Shown here piece by piece: positions 7,614 to 16,242 of a stretch of 64,000 nt of DNA. The notes under the pieces are model-generated. The model was not told the origin of the DNA. It did no database searches and saw only the letters and a list, made by a program, of their open reading frames with translations. The position numbers were made by a program, and so were the translations under genes. Location of the stretch: contig CATOSZ010000003.1 in assembly GCA_951812805.1 (NCBI GenBank), positions 2,124,557 through 2,188,556 of the forward strand, written 5' to 3'. Source of the DNA: an uncultured Alphaproteobacteria bacterium. GTDB lineage: Bacteria; Pseudomonadota; Alphaproteobacteria; GCA-2731375. The stretch's first letter is position 1, and each line of letters begins with the position of its first letter.

Positions 7614-9251
7614 TCAAGCGGCCGGGCCGAAGTCGACGGCCGGCGGCGGTGGTTTACCCGCAATCAGGTCGGCGGCCTTTTCGCCGATCATGATCGCGGG
7701 CGCGTTCGTATTCGAGGACGGCATGGTCGGCATGACCGAGGCGTCGGCGACGCGCAGGCCCTCCAGGCCCTTCACGCGCAGCTGATCGTCGACGACCGCG
7801 CTCGTATCGCTGTCGGGGCCCATGCGGCAGCTGCCCATCAGATGGAAACAGGTGGTGCCCCGCTCGCGGGCGAAGCCCATCAACGCGTCGTCGCTTTGCA
7901 GTTCCGGCGCCGGGGCCTGGATATGGTCGAGATAGGGCGCGAGCTCCGGCGTCCGGAATAGCGCCAGGCCGAGCTTCATCGCCGCCAGCATGACCCGCCG
8001 GTCGCCCTCCGCCGCCAGATAGTTCGGCTGGATCGCCGGCGCCTCGCGCGGATCGGCGGAGCGGGCGCGGATATGGCCGAGGCTGTCGGGGCGCTGCTGC
8101 CAGGAGGCCACCGTCATGCCGGGGAAGTCGTCGAGGCGGGATTGCACCCCCTCCTTGTAGCTCGCCGGTGTGAAGGTCAGCTGGACATCGCCGGTATCGC
8201 GGGCCGGGTCGGACTTCCAGAAGAGATAGACCACCGTCGGCGAGAGACCGAGGATCGAGGGCTGGCCGAGAAAATACTTCGCGATCTCCCGCCCCAGCCG
8301 CAGGCCGCGGGAGCTTTCGTTGATGGTCTCGATGCCTTTCACCCGCGCCGTCATGCGCGCGGCGTAGTGGTCGCGCAGATTCTCACCGACGCCGGGCAGC
8401 TCGTGGTGCACCGGCACGCCGATCTCGCCGAGCAACCGGCCCGGGCCGACGCCGGAGATCTGCAGCAGTTGCGGCGAGTTCACGGTGCCGCCGCACAGGA
8501 TCACCTCGCGACGGGCCTTGATCTCGTGTTCGCGATTGCCCGCCAGATAACGGATGCCGACGGCGCGCTTGCCCTCGAACAGGATGCGCGAGGCGAGCAC
8601 TTCGGTGCGGACGTCGAGATTGCCGCGCGCCATCGCCGGGTGCAGGAAGGCCCGGGCCGTGCTCATCCGGCGGTGCTTGTGGATCGTCCGCTGGGCGTAG
8701 GAGACGCCGTCCTGTACGGCGCCGTTGTAGTCCGGGTTGCGCGGGATGCCGAGGCCGGCGGCGCCCGCGATGAAGGCGTCGCACAACGGATGCGACCAGA
8801 TCGGATCGGTGATCACGAGCGGCCCGTCGCGGCCCCGGAAGGTTTCGTCCGCATCGCCGACGCGTCCCTCGGAGCGTTTGAAATAGGGCAGCACGTCGGC
8901 AAAGCCCCAGCCTTTGTTCCCGAGCTGCGCCCAGGTGTCGTAGTCCATCCGCTGGCCGCGGTTGTAGATATTGCCGTTGATCGAGGAGGAGCCGCCGAGC
9001 GTCTTGCCCCGCGGCGTCGCGATCCGGCGCCCGGCCGTGCCGTCACTCGATTCCGACTGGTAGAGCCAGTTCACCTTCGGGTCGAGGATGGTCTTCATGA
9101 AGCCGGCGGGGATGTGGATGAAGATGGAGCGGTCGGGCGGCCCCGCCTCCAACACGCAGACGGTGCTCTTGCCATCGGCGCTCAATCGGCTGGCCAGCAC
9201 CGAGCCCGCCGACCCGGCGCCGACGATGATGTAGTCGAAACTCTCGCTCAT
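7614..9251 (-). CDS. GMC-family FAD oxidoreductase (choline/alcohol dehydrogenase-like)
   Basis: 545 residues. The N-terminal FAD motif is VGAGSAGSVLASRL; the GMC signature regions are RGKTLGGSSSINGNIYNRG and, further on, GTVNSPQLLQISGVG. The catalytic His is expected in FHLMGSCRMG (residue ~470) and the second His/Asn in PSSNTNAPAIMIGE. These enzymes oxidise primary alcohols, with electrons passing to a quinone or to oxygen. There is no signal peptide, so it is cytoplasmic. It sits between the peptide deformylase and the SDR in a leftward operon, which suggests a two-step alcohol-to-acid or hydroxyacid oxidation with the SDR. Substrate unknown. Confidence 0.92.
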   Translation of the reverse strand: MSESFDYIIVGAGSAGSVLASRLSADGKSTVCVLEAGPPDRSIFIHIPAGFMKTILDPKVNWLYQSESSDGTAGRRIATPRGKTLGGSSSINGNIYNRGQRMDYDTWAQLGNKGWGFADVLPYFKRSEGRVGDADETFRGRDGPLVITDPIWSHPLCDAFIAGAAGLGIPRNPDYNGAVQDGVSYAQRTIHKHRRMSTARAFLHPAMARGNLDVRTEVLASRILFEGKRAVGIRYLAGNREHEIKARREVILCGGTVNSPQLLQISGVGPGRLLGEIGVPVHHELPGVGENLRDHYAARMTARVKGIETINESSRGLRLGREIAKYFLGQPSILGLSPTVVYLFWKSDPARDTGDVQLTFTPASYKEGVQSRLDDFPGMTVASWQQRPDSLGHIRARSADPREAPAIQPNYLAAEGDRRVMLAAMKLGLALFRTPELAPYLDHIQAPAPELQSDDALMGFARERGTTCFHLMGSCRMGPDSDTSAVVDDQLRVKGLEGLRVADASVMPTMPSSNTNAPAIMIGEKAADLIAGKPPPPAVDFGPAA

Positions 9252-9261
9252 GCTCGCGCCA

Positions 9262-9882
9262 TTACTCTTGCGCCCGCCGATCCATCCATTGCTCGCGCCC
9301 GGGCCAGTCCTCCACCAGCTTGCGCAGCACCGGCCAGATCTTCACGCCCGCCGCCATGTCGGCGGCGAGATGGCCCGGCTCGGCGTCGAACTCCAGCTTG
9401 GAAATATCGTCCATCCGCATCGGATAGAGGATGCCGTCCAGGTGGTCGCATTCGTGCTGCAGCAGGGTCGCGTGCGCGCCGTCGACCTCGCGCTCGACGG
9501 TTTCACCAGTGAGCGTCGTGTAGACGAGGCGCAGGCGGGCGGGCCGGCTGACCTTGCCGTGCAGGCCGGGAATGGAAAGGCAGCGCTCCCACCCGGTCAA
9601 GGTGTCCGCGCCGAGCGGCGTCAGCTCCGGATTGACCATGACGGTCCAGGGATCGGCGGCGATCTCCTGGTCCTCTGCCAGCCGGCTGGTCAGCCGATAG
9701 ACGACGAGGCGGACGCTCTCGTAGACCTGGGGCGCGGCGATGCCGGAGCCGCCGATGTCGACGAGCGTGTCCTTCATGTCCCCGGCCAGGCGCGCGACGT
9801 CCGGCGCCGTCGGATCATCGACCCGGGTCGCCACCTGGTTCAGGACGGGGTTGCCCATGCGGGCGATCCGGCGAATGGCCAT
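9262..9882 (-). CDS. def: Peptide deformylase, accessory copy
   Basis: 206 residues; ATG at 9882 after AAAGGACAG. The three deformylase motifs are visible: motif 1 GSGIAAPQV, motif 2 WERCLSIPG (the usual EGCLS has Arg for Gly) and motif 3 QHECDHLDG with the metal-binding HExxH. The C-terminus (VLRKLVEDWPGREQWMDRR) is longer than in housekeeping Def. Deformylase removes the N-formyl group from nascent proteins using Fe(II). It is placed between a TauD dioxygenase and a GMC oxidoreductase rather than next to fmt, so it is more likely an extra copy, perhaps acting on a small formylated compound. That role is speculation. Confidence 0.9.
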   Translation of the reverse strand: MAIRRIARMGNPVLNQVATRVDDPTAPDVARLAGDMKDTLVDIGGSGIAAPQVYESVRLVVYRLTSRLAEDQEIAADPWTVMVNPELTPLGADTLTGWERCLSIPGLHGKVSRPARLRLVYTTLTGETVEREVDGAHATLLQHECDHLDGILYPMRMDDISKLEFDAEPGHLAADMAAGVKIWPVLRKLVEDWPGREQWMDRRAQE

Positions 9883-9903
9883 GGCGCTGTCCTTTCTCGG
9901 TGC

Positions 9904-10791
9904 TCAGGCCGCGGCCTGTTCGGCGGTCGGGCCATCGCCCCGGATGGTCGTCCGCCGCATGTCGCGTTCCACCTCGGTTTCGGCGAACCGTCGGACCCGG
10001 TGCATGACCTGGCGGTTGTCCCAGATGATGAAGTCGTTCACCCGCCATTCGTGGACGTGGACGAATTCGGGCCGGGTCGCATGCTCCATCAAATCGAAGA
10101 GGAAGCCGCGCGCCTCCGGCATCGGCCAGCCCAGAATCGTGCCGGCATGCGACGAGAGATAGAGCGAGGTCCGCCCGGTGACCGGATGGCGGCGGACCAG
10201 CGACTGGCGGACCGGCGCGAAGCTTTCTCGTTCCTCGTCGCTGTATTCGGTGAAGCCGAGCAGGGCGCGGGAATACATGATCGAATGCTCGGCGACGAGG
10301 TCTTCGATTTCGGCCTTCGTCTCCGCCGGCAGGGCGTCGTAGGCGGCGCGCATGTCGGCGAATTCCGTATTGCCGCCCTGCGCCGGCACGGAACGGGCGG
10401 AGAGCAGGGAGTATTTCGCCGGCACGGCACGGAAGGAGGCGTCCGAATGCCAGAGCCGGTTGCCGAGCCCGAACAGCCGGCGCCGGTCGTCGCGCGCGAA
10501 GATCCGCCCCTGCCGGTCCAGGTTCGAAACATCGGCGAGGTCGAGGCCGAGGCGCCGATCGGAAAGCGCGGTGACGTTGGACGCGGTCGCGATCTGCAGC
10601 TCGCCGAAGTTGCGGGAGAAGGCCACCTGTTGTTCGTCGCTGAGCGGCTGGTCGCGGAACAGCAGCACCGCGTGTTCGTCCATGCCGGCTTCGATCTCCG
10701 CCACGGTCTCGGCGTCGACCGGCTTCGAGAGATCGACGCCCTCGACCTCCCCCATCAGGTGGGGGTGGCGTTTGGTGATGCGGATCGCCAT
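9904..10791 (-). CDS. TauD/TfdA-family 2-oxoglutarate dioxygenase
   Basis: 295 residues. The Fe(II) facial triad is readable: His-X-Asp in LWHSDASF (about residue 130) and the distal His in IIWDNRQVMHRV (about residue 255). The 2-oxoglutarate-binding Arg is in ERDMRRTT. N-terminal VEGVDLSKPVD and HAVLLFRDQPLSDEQQ are typical of the TfdA/alkylsulfatase branch. The protein hydroxylates an unactivated carbon of a substrate with O2 and 2-oxoglutarate, often releasing sulfite, glyoxylate or a phenol. It lies in a leftward operon with an HIBADH-like dehydrogenase, GMC and SDR. A close paralogue enters the right edge of the window: its last 21 residues differ at only a few positions. Confidence 0.92.
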   Translation of the reverse strand: MAIRITKRHPHLMGEVEGVDLSKPVDAETVAEIEAGMDEHAVLLFRDQPLSDEQQVAFSRNFGELQIATASNVTALSDRRLGLDLADVSNLDRQGRIFARDDRRRLFGLGNRLWHSDASFRAVPAKYSLLSARSVPAQGGNTEFADMRAAYDALPAETKAEIEDLVAEHSIMYSRALLGFTEYSDEERESFAPVRQSLVRRHPVTGRTSLYLSSHAGTILGWPMPEARGFLFDLMEHATRPEFVHVHEWRVNDFIIWDNRQVMHRVRRFAETEVERDMRRTTIRGDGPTAEQAAA

Positions 10792-10809
10792 GGCCGTAGT
10801 CCTCAGCTC

Positions 10810-11700
10810 CTAGTCCTTGTCGCCCTGGATGATCTTGATGATCGACGAAGTGTCCAGATGCCCGCCGCCGTTGGCGATGTGCATGGCATAGGTCGCCGTC
10901 GCCGCGGCGCCGAGCGGGGTCGCGACGCCGGCCAGTTGCGCCGCCGCCTGGGAGAGACGCAGGTCCTTCAGCATCAAGGCGGCGGCGAAGCCCGGCTGGT
11001 AGTCCCGGTTCGAAGGCGTCGCCGGCGCCGGTCCCGGCACCGGACAGAGGTTGCGCAGGCACCAGCTGTCGGCGGTCGAGGTCGAGAGCACGTTGAACAG
11101 CGTGTCGCGGTCGAGGCCGAGGGTTTCGCCGAGCGTGAAGCTTTCCGCCACCGCCTGCACGGTGATGCCGGCGATCATGTTGTTGCAGATCTTCGCCGCC
11201 TGACCCATGCCGGGGCCGCCGCAATAGACCAGGTTCTTGCCCATGCCGCCGAGCACGGCCTTGGCCTCCTCGAACACGGCCTTGTCGCCGCCGCACATGA
11301 AGGTGAGGGTGCCGGCCTCGGCGCCGACGGTGCCGCCGGAGACCGGCGCGTCCAACATGCGCCGTCCCGCCGCGGCCGCGGCCGCGTGCACCTCGCGCGC
11401 CGTGGCGACGTCGATGGTAGAGGCGTCGATCAGGATCGTGTCCTGATCGGCGGCCCCAATCGCCTCGTTGTCGAGGAACACCGTGCGCGCCTCGACCCCC
11501 GTCGGCAGCATGGTGACCAGCACGTCGACACCGCCCGCCGCACCCTGGATCGAGCCCGCATCCTCCGCGCCTGCCTGGGTGAGGAAGTTGACCGCCTCGG
11601 CCGAGAGGTCGTGCACTTTTACTTGGTGCCCGGCATTCACCAGATTGCGGGCCATCGGCCCGCCCATGTTGCCGACACCGATGAATCCGACTTTCGCCAT
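10810..11700 (-). CDS. NAD(P)-dependent oxidoreductase, 3-hydroxyisobutyrate dehydrogenase family
   Basis: 296 residues. ATG at 11700 is preferred to an adjacent GTG at 11703 because GGGAGGAACC sits just upstream. Motifs: Rossmann GFIGVGNMGGPMARNL at the N-terminus, the family signature DAPVSGGTVGAEAGTLT near residue 120, and GAGxxxKxxNN-like GMGQAAKICNNM with the catalytic Lys near residue 170. The family oxidises 3-hydroxy acids such as 3-hydroxyisobutyrate, tartronate semialdehyde or 6-phosphogluconate analogues. It is the first gene of the leftward catabolic unit and is divergent from an enoyl-CoA hydratase, consistent with branched-chain or side-chain acyl catabolism. Confidence 0.9.
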   Translation of the reverse strand: MAKVGFIGVGNMGGPMARNLVNAGHQVKVHDLSAEAVNFLTQAGAEDAGSIQGAAGGVDVLVTMLPTGVEARTVFLDNEAIGAADQDTILIDASTIDVATAREVHAAAAAAGRRMLDAPVSGGTVGAEAGTLTFMCGGDKAVFEEAKAVLGGMGKNLVYCGGPGMGQAAKICNNMIAGITVQAVAESFTLGETLGLDRDTLFNVLSTSTADSWCLRNLCPVPGPAPATPSNRDYQPGFAAALMLKDLRLSQAAAQLAGVATPLGAAATATYAMHIANGGGHLDTSSIIKIIQGDKD

Positions 11701-11797
11701 CACTGGTTCCTCCCTCGCTCTTCAGGCATGCGAGCGGCAGGGTATCCGTCCCTCTCCACCAACGCTAGAGTGCGACCGATTTTACGGAGGACACGCC

Positions 11798-12619
11798 ATG
11801 ACCGACGCCATCGACACCGGTACCGACACCCTGCTGGCCCACATCGACGAGCGGGTCGGGGTCATCACCCTCAACCGGCCGGAGGCGCGCAACGCCCTCT
11901 CCGACGAGTTGACGCCGGCGCTTCGAAGCATGATCGCGCGCTTCGCCGGGGACGAGGCGGTCGGCGCCCTGTTGATCACCGGCGCCGGCGCCGCCTTCTG
12001 CGCCGGCGGCGACGTCAAGGGCATGGCGAGCCGCGGCATCGGCAAGGCGGAGATGACGGCGGAGGAAAAGATCGAGCAGCTGAAGGTTCGCCAGCGCACG
12101 CTCACCGGGACCTTGCAGGCCTGCGAAAAGCCGACCATCGCCGCGCTGCCGGGGCCCGCCGCCGGGGCCGGCCTGGCGATCGCGCTCGCTTGCGACCTGC
12201 GCCTCGCCGCTGCTTCGGCCTTCGTCTCGACTGGCTATGCCCGCGTCGGCCTCAGCGGCGATTACGGCATCGCCTGGCTGCTAACCCGCGCCGTCGGCTC
12301 CGCCCGGGCCCGCCAGCTGCTGTTCACCGCCGAGCGGGTCCCGGCCGCGCGCTGCGAAGAACTCGGCCTGGTCAATCACGTCTTCCCCGACGATGCGTTT
12401 CGCGACGAGGCTTTGGCCTACGCCAAGCGGCTGGCCAACGGTCCGTCGATCGCGCTCCGGGCCATCAAGCAGAACCTCGACGTCGCCCTGGAGGCGGATT
12501 TCCTCACCGCCCTCGACGGCGAGGCCGAGCGCCTGATCCCCGTCGCCCGAAGCGACGATCACAAGGAGGCGGTCCGCGCCTTCGTCGAAAAGCGCGACCC
12601 GGTCTTCCAGGGCCGGTGA
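11798..12619 (+). CDS. Enoyl-CoA hydratase/isomerase
   Basis: 273 residues. ATG at 11798 after TTACGGAGGACACGCC. It carries the crotonase oxyanion-hole segments AAFCAGGDVKGM (about residue 70) and PGPAAGAGLAIALACD (about 115-130), and the C-terminal helix region ALRAIKQNLD. One usual catalytic Glu is replaced in the GDYGIAWLL loop (E is missing at the position of the typical ExxxG), so isomerase or another crotonase activity is possible instead of plain hydration. It is divergent from the HIBADH-like gene, 98 bp apart, and likely works in the same acyl-CoA pathway. Confidence 0.9.
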   Translation: MTDAIDTGTDTLLAHIDERVGVITLNRPEARNALSDELTPALRSMIARFAGDEAVGALLITGAGAAFCAGGDVKGMASRGIGKAEMTAEEKIEQLKVRQRTLTGTLQACEKPTIAALPGPAAGAGLAIALACDLRLAAASAFVSTGYARVGLSGDYGIAWLLTRAVGSARARQLLFTAERVPAARCEELGLVNHVFPDDAFRDEALAYAKRLANGPSIALRAIKQNLDVALEADFLTALDGEAERLIPVARSDDHKEAVRAFVEKRDPVFQGR

Positions 12620-12979
12620 GCCTCGGGGCCCGGCGGGCGAAGAGCGGCACGAGCGAGGACAGGGTGACGAGCGTGGCCTGCGCGGCGCCCTTGGTGAGTC
12701 TTCGCCACTGGTAACAGGCATCGCATGGCGGGTCGATGGATCTCCCCGAGTCTACGCCATTGGCGGCGGAGGATGGATGTCGTCATTCAAGGGTACAGTG
12801 CCCGTAGATCCGGCATGGCCGCCTAGGTGATTGGTAGCCACTTTGAGACGTTGCGCTCCAACGGAATGTGGATAACCTCACGGAGGTAGGCAGACTGGAA
12901 CTTTAGCAAACTCGGGACTTGCCGATGCCGGGTAAGGCAGCTTGTCTACTCGGCCATCTGAACGCGAATGGGGAGATGT
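12620..12979. other. Intergenic region with no recognisable gene
   Basis: 360 bp. I see no tRNA, no repeat and no convincing start with a ribosome site. A leftward reading around 12620-12740 gives a plausible-looking peptide (QWRRLTKGAAQATLVTLSSL) with no start codon, which could be a degraded gene remnant. GC content falls across this stretch toward the methyltransferase gene. Confidence 0.5.
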
Positions 12980-13768
12980 ATGGCTAGCATTTTGCAGTTC
13001 GATGATGAAGCGGCTCGACGGCTTGAGAAAATGTACACGACCCCTGATGTCGTTGCACAGCGCGCTGCGACGGTGGAGGCCCTGAGACCAGCCGAGGGGG
13101 AGAGCATTCTCGATATTGGAGCCGGCAACGGATTTCTCGCTGGTGAGTTGGGTGACAGGGTTGGCGAGACTGGTCAAATCGTCGGGATCGACACAAGCGA
13201 AAGTATGGTCGCCATGGCCCAGGCACGCTGCGCAGATCAGCCTTGGGTTCGCTTCGAGGTGGGGGATGCGACTGCTCTGGCGTTTGGCCACGCATCGTTT
13301 GACGCGGCTGTTTCAGCGCAAGTTTTCAGCTACATCCCCGATGTCAATGCGGCTTTGCGTGAGACATACCGAATCCTGAAACCGGGTGGCCACTTCGTTC
13401 TGCTGGATACCGACTGGAACACGATGAGTTGGAACAGCAGTGATCCGGAGCGCATGTCGAAGATCATGAAGATTGCTGTGAGCCACAGTGCCGACGCCTT
13501 CCTACCAATGACATTGACGCCGAGGCTGATGGCGGCCGGGTTCGAAATCATCGACCGCGCAGCTTTCCCAATCTTCAATCCCGAATACGACCCGGAAACT
13601 TACAGTTACGGCTTGATCGGAATGATCGCCTCATCGCTCCCCACCGGCGATGGGCTGGCACAGGAGGAGGTGGACGCATGGGTTGCGGACCTGCATGAGA
13701 CAGGCCGAAACGGAGATTACTTTTTCAGCATAAATCGTTTCATCTTCGTTGCGAGAAAGCCTGCTTGA
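12980..13768 (+). CDS. SAM-dependent class I methyltransferase
   Basis: 262 residues from ATG 12980 (GGGAGATGT upstream; ATG at 12968 is an in-frame alternative). Motif I is ILDIGAGNGFLAGELG near residue 40, followed by the acidic loop VGIDTSESMVAMAQ, the post-II motif FDAAVSAQVFSYIPD and LKPGGHFVLLD. This is the UbiE/Methyltransf_11 layout. The C-terminal ~90 residues, with ADAFLPMTLTPRLMAAGFE, resemble small-molecule or arsenite/ubiquinone-type methyltransferases, but substrate cannot be read. Its codon use and lower GC differ from neighbouring genes, and a transposon follows 250 bp downstream. Together these suggest horizontal acquisition. Confidence 0.85.
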   Translation: MASILQFDDEAARRLEKMYTTPDVVAQRAATVEALRPAEGESILDIGAGNGFLAGELGDRVGETGQIVGIDTSESMVAMAQARCADQPWVRFEVGDATALAFGHASFDAAVSAQVFSYIPDVNAALRETYRILKPGGHFVLLDTDWNTMSWNSSDPERMSKIMKIAVSHSADAFLPMTLTPRLMAAGFEIIDRAAFPIFNPEYDPETYSYGLIGMIASSLPTGDGLAQEEVDAWVADLHETGRNGDYFFSINRFIFVARKPA

Positions 13769-14017
13769 CGACCAAGGGGTCAGCGGCAGGCTGCACCATT
13801 AGAAGTTCCAAGTTGGGTCATCTACGGAAATGGACCGCCTGCCGGTTTCACGGCGAAAGCTAGGGGATGTCCGGACATGGGCCGCGCGCTTCGGCTTGCG
13901 CAGGGCATCGCAAGAATGTTCGAGCGGCCCGATGTGAACAGGCGGCCGCGATGCGCTCGCGTGTCTCGCAGGCTGCGGCAAAGCCAGCCGACCGCACGTC
14001 ATCCGCGGCGCGCCTAG

Positions 14018-15561
14018 CAGCCTGTCGGACTTGAGCCGAGTTTCGAGATGAGATTCACTGTCACGGTCTGATTCTCTCCTGCGCGGTGATTTTGTGATGA
14101 GCAACTTTCGACAGGTTGACCGGGAGACCAGCTATCTTCTGCCGCCTTCGGTGGACGAATGGCTGCCTGATCGTCATCTGGCGCGCTTCGTGGTCGATGT
14201 GCTGGAGCAGCTGGATCTCTCTGCGTTCGTGAAGGCCTATCGTGGTTCGGGCTCGGCGGCGCATCACCCGAGCGTCCTGCTGGGCCTGCTGATCTACGGC
14301 TACGCGACGGGGGTGCATTCCAGCCGGAAGCTGGAGCGGGCGAGCTATGATTCGGTGGCCTTCCGCTTCATCGCGGCAAACGACCACCCCGACCACGACA
14401 CGATCGCCACGTTCCGCCGTCGCTTCCTGCCGCTGATCGAGGGGCTGTTCGTGCAGGTTCTGCTGCTGGCGCGGCAGGCCGGCATGCTGCAACTGGGCAC
14501 GGTGGCGCTGGACGGGACGAAGATCCATGCCGACGCGAGCCGGCACAGCGCCCTGTCGTGGCAGCGTGCGGGCGAGATCGAAGCCCGGCTGCGGGCCGAG
14601 GTGGCGGAGTTGATGGCGTTGGCGGAAGCGGCGGACCGGTCCGAGGTTCCCGACGGCATGAGCGTGCCGGAGGAGCTGGCACGGCGCGAGGACCGGCTGG
14701 CGGCGATCGCCGCGGCGAAGGCGGAGATCGAGGCGCGGGCGGCCGAGCGTCATGCGCGGGAGCAGGCGGAGTACGAAGAGAAGCTGGCAGCCCGCGAGGC
14801 GAAGGAAACGCGGACCGGCCGCAAGCCGGGCGGGCGGCCACCGAAGCCGCCGGAGCCGGGGCCACGGGCGAAGGACCAGGTCAACCTGACGGACCCGGAC
14901 TCGCGCATCATGCCGGTGGCCGGCGGCGGCTTCGAGCAGTGCTACAACGCCCAGGCTGCGGTGGCCGCCGGCAGCCTGCTGGTGGTCAGCGCCGACGTGG
15001 TGCAGGCGGCGAACGACAAGCAGCAGATCGAACCGACGCTCGAAGCACTCGCCGGCCTGCCGGACGGGCTTGGCGAGGTCGAGACCCTGTTGGCGGACAG
15101 CGGCTACTTCAGCCAGGCCAACGTCGAGGCCTGCGGGGAAGCGGAGATCGCGCCGCTGATCGCGCTCGGCCGGGAGCACCACCATCTTTCCTGGCGGGAC
15201 CGCTTCGCCGAGGCGCCGCCAGCGCCCGAGGATCCGACGCCGCTCGAGGCGATGTGCCATCGCCTGGCCACACCCGAGGGCCGGGCGCTCTACGCGCTTC
15301 GCAAGCAGACGCCGGAGCCGGTGTTCGGCATCATCAAATCGGTGATGGGCTTGCGTCAGTTCAGCCTGCGCGGCCTCGACAAGGCGAAGGGGGAATGGAC
15401 CTTGGCCACGCTCTCCTGGAACATCAAGCGGATGTTCGTCCTCAGCCACGCCTGAACGGGCGGGCCAACCCGCGTTCGCAACTTCATGGGGGTAAATCCA
15501 TGACATCGACGCCCGCCAAGCCAATCTTACCAATCCTTGCATGCCCGAGTCCGACAGGCTG
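14018..15561 (+). mobile_element. Complete IS1182-family insertion sequence
   Basis: 1544 bp bounded by inverted repeats CAGCCTGTCGGACT (14018-14031 left; complement at 15548-15561 right), perfect for 14 bp with further partial matching inward. Both ends are flanked by CTAG (14014-14017 and 15562-15565), the likely target duplication, itself a palindrome. It contains one intact transposase gene. The flanking DNA shows no gene that is restored by joining the two sides, so it appears to sit in an intergenic site. Confidence 0.88.
14097..15455 (+). CDS. IS1182-type DDE transposase
   Basis: 452 residues from ATG 14097 (a GTG lies one codon upstream). The N-terminus (FRQVDRETSYLLPPSVDEWL, then HHPSVLLGLLIYGYATG) is the helix-turn-helix segment typical of IS1182. 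Acidic residues of the RNase H-like core are visible in VALDGTKIHADAS and TLLADSGYFS, and the distal part has EPVFGIIKSVMGLRQFSLRG, with the catalytic Glu expected in the preceding region. A charged coiled-coil insert (residues ~155-255, rich in Ala/Glu/Arg) lies between the two Asp motifs. The reading frame is uninterrupted, so the element could be active. Confidence 0.92.
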   Translation: MSNFRQVDRETSYLLPPSVDEWLPDRHLARFVVDVLEQLDLSAFVKAYRGSGSAAHHPSVLLGLLIYGYATGVHSSRKLERASYDSVAFRFIAANDHPDHDTIATFRRRFLPLIEGLFVQVLLLARQAGMLQLGTVALDGTKIHADASRHSALSWQRAGEIEARLRAEVAELMALAEAADRSEVPDGMSVPEELARREDRLAAIAAAKAEIEARAAERHAREQAEYEEKLAAREAKETRTGRKPGGRPPKPPEPGPRAKDQVNLTDPDSRIMPVAGGGFEQCYNAQAAVAAGSLLVVSADVVQAANDKQQIEPTLEALAGLPDGLGEVETLLADSGYFSQANVEACGEAEIAPLIALGREHHHLSWRDRFAEAPPAPEDPTPLEAMCHRLATPEGRALYALRKQTPEPVFGIIKSVMGLRQFSLRGLDKAKGEWTLATLSWNIKRMFVLSHA

Positions 15562-15642
15562 CTAGCCATCGACGTTCTCGCCCAGGCATGGCGGAATAGG
15601 GGCCCCCGGGAGACCACGAAAGCCGATCGGGCGCTGGCAAGC

Positions 15643-16053
15643 CTATCCCGGGTTGCCGGGCGCCTTCTGGATGTCGTCGGAGATCACGCCCCAGGGTTGC
15701 GCGGAATCGCACCAGATCTGTACGCCGGGCTTCACCCAGGAGCTGTCGTCGAGGGTTCCGGCCTTGATCACGGCCAGGCCCTGGAAGGCCTCCGGTACGG
15801 TGTGGGTCGGTCCGCCGCAATTGGTGCAGAAGTAGCGCGTCACGGCCTGGCCGGAGGTGCCGGTGACCGCATAGCCGCGGATCGTATCGCCGTTCATTTC
15901 GATCGAGGCTTCGGGAACGCCGACATTGACGGAGAAGGCGCTGCCGCTCTGTTTCTGGCAGTCGGTGCAGTGGCAGATCGCCACCATTACCGGCTCGGCG
16001 CTGCTGGTATAGCGGAGCGCGCCGCACAGGCAGCCGCCGGAAATCTTGCTCAT
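15643..16053 (-). CDS. GFA-family (glutathione-dependent formaldehyde-activating-like) protein
   Basis: 136 residues; ATG 16053 after GAGGGAGGACACCCC. It has the zinc-binding GFA pattern: GGCLCGALRY (first Cys pair), ICHCTDCQKQSG (C-x-C-x-x-C) and YFCTNCGGPTHT (second pair). Family members bind zinc and some add glutathione to formaldehyde, but most homologues have no proven activity. It stands alone between the IS1182 element, which lies ~80 bp past its stop, and the divergent cupin gene. Confidence 0.9.
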   Translation of the reverse strand: MSKISGGCLCGALRYTSSAEPVMVAICHCTDCQKQSGSAFSVNVGVPEASIEMNGDTIRGYAVTGTSGQAVTRYFCTNCGGPTHTVPEAFQGLAVIKAGTLDDSSWVKPGVQIWCDSAQPWGVISDDIQKAPGNPG

Positions 16054-16242
16054 GGGGTGTCCTCCCTCGTCTCGCGCCCGCCCAGGCGGCGGCGCGGCGT
16101 CCCATCGAGTGTAGGTGGCGCCGGGCGGGAAACAAAGCGAGGGGCGACCACATAAGCGTGATCGCGGGACCCGGCGTCCGGTTGCCTCTCGCGGCGGGGG
16201 TCCTATAGTCCGGCCGATCCAATCTATTGCGGAGGGATCGCC

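Noticed and set aside
9250..12714. A 1154-codon open frame on the + strand
   Set aside because: It lies antisense to five well-supported leftward genes and reads through with alanine/arginine-rich sequence; an artefact of high GC.
12620..12740. Leftward peptide QWRRLTKGAAQATLVTLSSL as a gene
   Set aside because: No start codon, no ribosome site and no recognised domain; possibly a remnant but unsupported.
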